Assembly: GCA_963575745.1 (NCBI GenBank)
Contig: CAUYUJ010015731.1
Span: 220,259 to 284,258 of the forward strand
DNA from: Prorocentrum cordatum
Taxonomy: Eukaryota; Sar; Dinophyceae; Prorocentrales; Prorocentraceae
DNA: 64,000 nucleotides
Reading direction: 5' to 3'
Shown here: one piece after another, positions 63,100-64,000 of the stretch
Layout: each line of letters starts with the position of its first letter
How positions within the stretch are numbered: position 1 is the first letter of the stretch
Translations under genes and position numbers: made by a program
Notes under the pieces: generated by a model
Databases searched by the model: none
The model's input: the letters and a program-made list of their open reading frames with translations, nothing else
Told to the model about the DNA's origin: nothing

Positions 63100-63264
63100 G
63101 ATATGTTCCAGGCTGGTAATCTACAGGAGGAATATTGAAAAATCGTCAAAAGTACTCTGGGGAGGATTTGGGGGATGATCTGTTGACCATTTTGGGGTAT
63201 GTTTTACGTATTTTATTTTGTTTCGCCCAAAGAAGCCGCCTGCAGGGGGAGAGGCCTGGCCCAA
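63100..63264 (+). mobile_element. TIR element family A, decayed copy
   Basis: Keeps the subterminal CTACAGGAGGAATATTGAAA and CCTGCAGGGGGAGAGGCC plus the TTTCGCCCAAA motif, but the outer TIR is mutated. No target duplication visible. Confidence 0.7.
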
Positions 63265-63405
63265 GCGAAGTGTCAGGTGGTGGCCCAGATGAGCCCGCGC
63301 CTCTGGAGCTCCGCAGGGAGCTCTCGGGTCGGCGCCGGAGCCCCATGCGCTAGGGCTCGTGTCGCGTTCGGTCCCCCCTGGGTCGGTTCGATTCGATGTC
63401 GGCCT

Positions 63406-63530
63406 GGCATCGCTCGGACGTGTGCATTTTTCCTTCGGCGAGGACCATCGAGGAGCATCCTGGATCATTAGGCAAAAAAAACCACCACGAAATCGAAAAA
63501 AACACAGGGAATGGACGTCCGAGCGATGGC
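63406..63530. mobile_element. TIR element family B, copy 3
   Basis: 125 bp, about 90 percent identical by eye to copy 1. Flanking GTCGG occurs on both sides but slightly offset (63398-63402, 63533-63537), a possible 5-bp duplication if the ends are CCT and CCA. Confidence 0.88.
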
Positions 63531-63619
63531 CAGTCGGTGGATTCCCATTTCGCTGCGATTCGGCTTCGGATATTCCGATCTGGGCTCCGATGGCTCCATG
63601 GAGGCCTGCCAGCCTGCGG

Positions 63620-63677
63620 ATTCCCGCCGATCCGATTCAGTTCGATGGCCTATCCTACTCATCGATTCGTTTTTGGG
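63620..63677 (+). repeat. GATCCGATTC-rich dispersed repeat, copy 2
   Basis: CCGATCCGATTCAGTTCGAT, then GGCCTATCCTACTCATCGATTCGTTTTTGGG; matches 60460-60515. Confidence 0.55.
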
Positions 63678-63841
63678 TCAAGTCGGGCGTGTCCCTCTAC
63701 AGGAGGGATATTTAAAAATAGTCAAAAAAATAGTCGGGGGACGATTTGTTGAGAGTATTTTTTGATTATGTGGGGGTACTTTTTAAAGTGTTTTTCATTC
63801 TTCGCCCAAAATCGGCCTGTAGGGGGACACGCCCGACCTAA
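63678..63841 (+). mobile_element. TIR element family A, copy 6
   Basis: 164 bp. Ends TCAAGTCGGGCGTGTCCCTC and the complement of TTAGGTCGGGCGTGTCCCCC. Flanks TTTTTGGG (63670-63677) and ACTTTGGG (63842-63849), 6 of 8 matching. Confidence 0.88.
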
Positions 63842-64000
63842 ACTTTGGGCTGTCCTGCGGCCTCACCACTGCTGGCAGCGCCTCTGGCGTTGCCCCCTGA
63901 CGCGCTCGGTGCGACAGGGGAGGGGCTGTGCACGGGCCGCGAGAGCAGGGCCGCTGACGATCCGGTCCGGTGCGATGCGATTCGATTCGCCGGCGGGGGC
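63842..64000. other. Unassigned end of window
   Basis: Ends in GCGATGCGATTCGATTCGCC-like words. No feature supported. Confidence 0.3.

Noticed and set aside
58786-63530. Conserved peptide SPKEKCTRPSDAR in several frames
   Set aside because: It marks copies of TIR element family B read in antisense. The DNA-level inverted repeat explains the conservation.

Overview
The window looks like nuclear DNA of a dinoflagellate. Three things point there. A protein gene is cut into very short exons whose introns use GC donors or sit between short direct repeats. Two decayed reverse-transcribing elements end in the RNase H plus Cys/His layout I associate with dinoflagellate repeats. Most of the rest is high-GC DNA packed with triplet arrays and small fold-back elements. 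No operon, ribosome-binding site, rRNA, convincing tRNA or CRISPR array is visible. The assignment is an inference, and I cannot name the species.

The one gene I recognise with confidence is on the + strand at about 53.8-62.0 kb. Five exons together read as the N-terminal half of a TcdA/CsdL-type (ThiF/E1-fold) tRNA threonylcarbamoyladenosine dehydratase. Its intron 1 is about 6.65 kb and holds several mobile elements and minisatellites. Intron 4 is a 228-bp element with terminal inverted repeats (TIRs) between 7-bp direct repeats, so it looks like an introner (a transposon acting as an intron). The 3' part of the gene is not seen and probably lies beyond the window.

Layout. 0-2.2 kb: a TIR element and a probable two-exon gene on the minus strand. 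2.2-11.6 kb: broken open frames, triplet arrays and three fold-back elements. 11.7-13.5 kb: dead retrotransposon 3' part. 13.5-20.1 kb: small TIR elements and minisatellites. 20.4-24.4 kb: a CTC array, the RNase H end of a second retroelement, then long CTC, ATC and GAT arrays. 24.5-31.4 kb: purine arrays, GAT and TG arrays, minisatellites and an unassigned coding-like stretch. 31.4-32.0 kb: AGT array, 100-N gap, ACT array. 32-46 kb: mostly TIR elements and arrays, including a 1.2-kb cluster of four elements. 46.1-52.4 kb: five tandem units of about 1.1-1.4 kb. 53.8-62.0 kb: tcdA-like gene. 62-64 kb: four more TIR elements.

The dominant theme is mobile-element biology. At least seven families of short TIR elements recur here, one with 8-bp target duplications at six copies. 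Several have purine or pyrimidine triplet arrays grown between their TIRs, which suggests that fold-back elements seed the arrays. Family letters A-H are local names used in this annotation.
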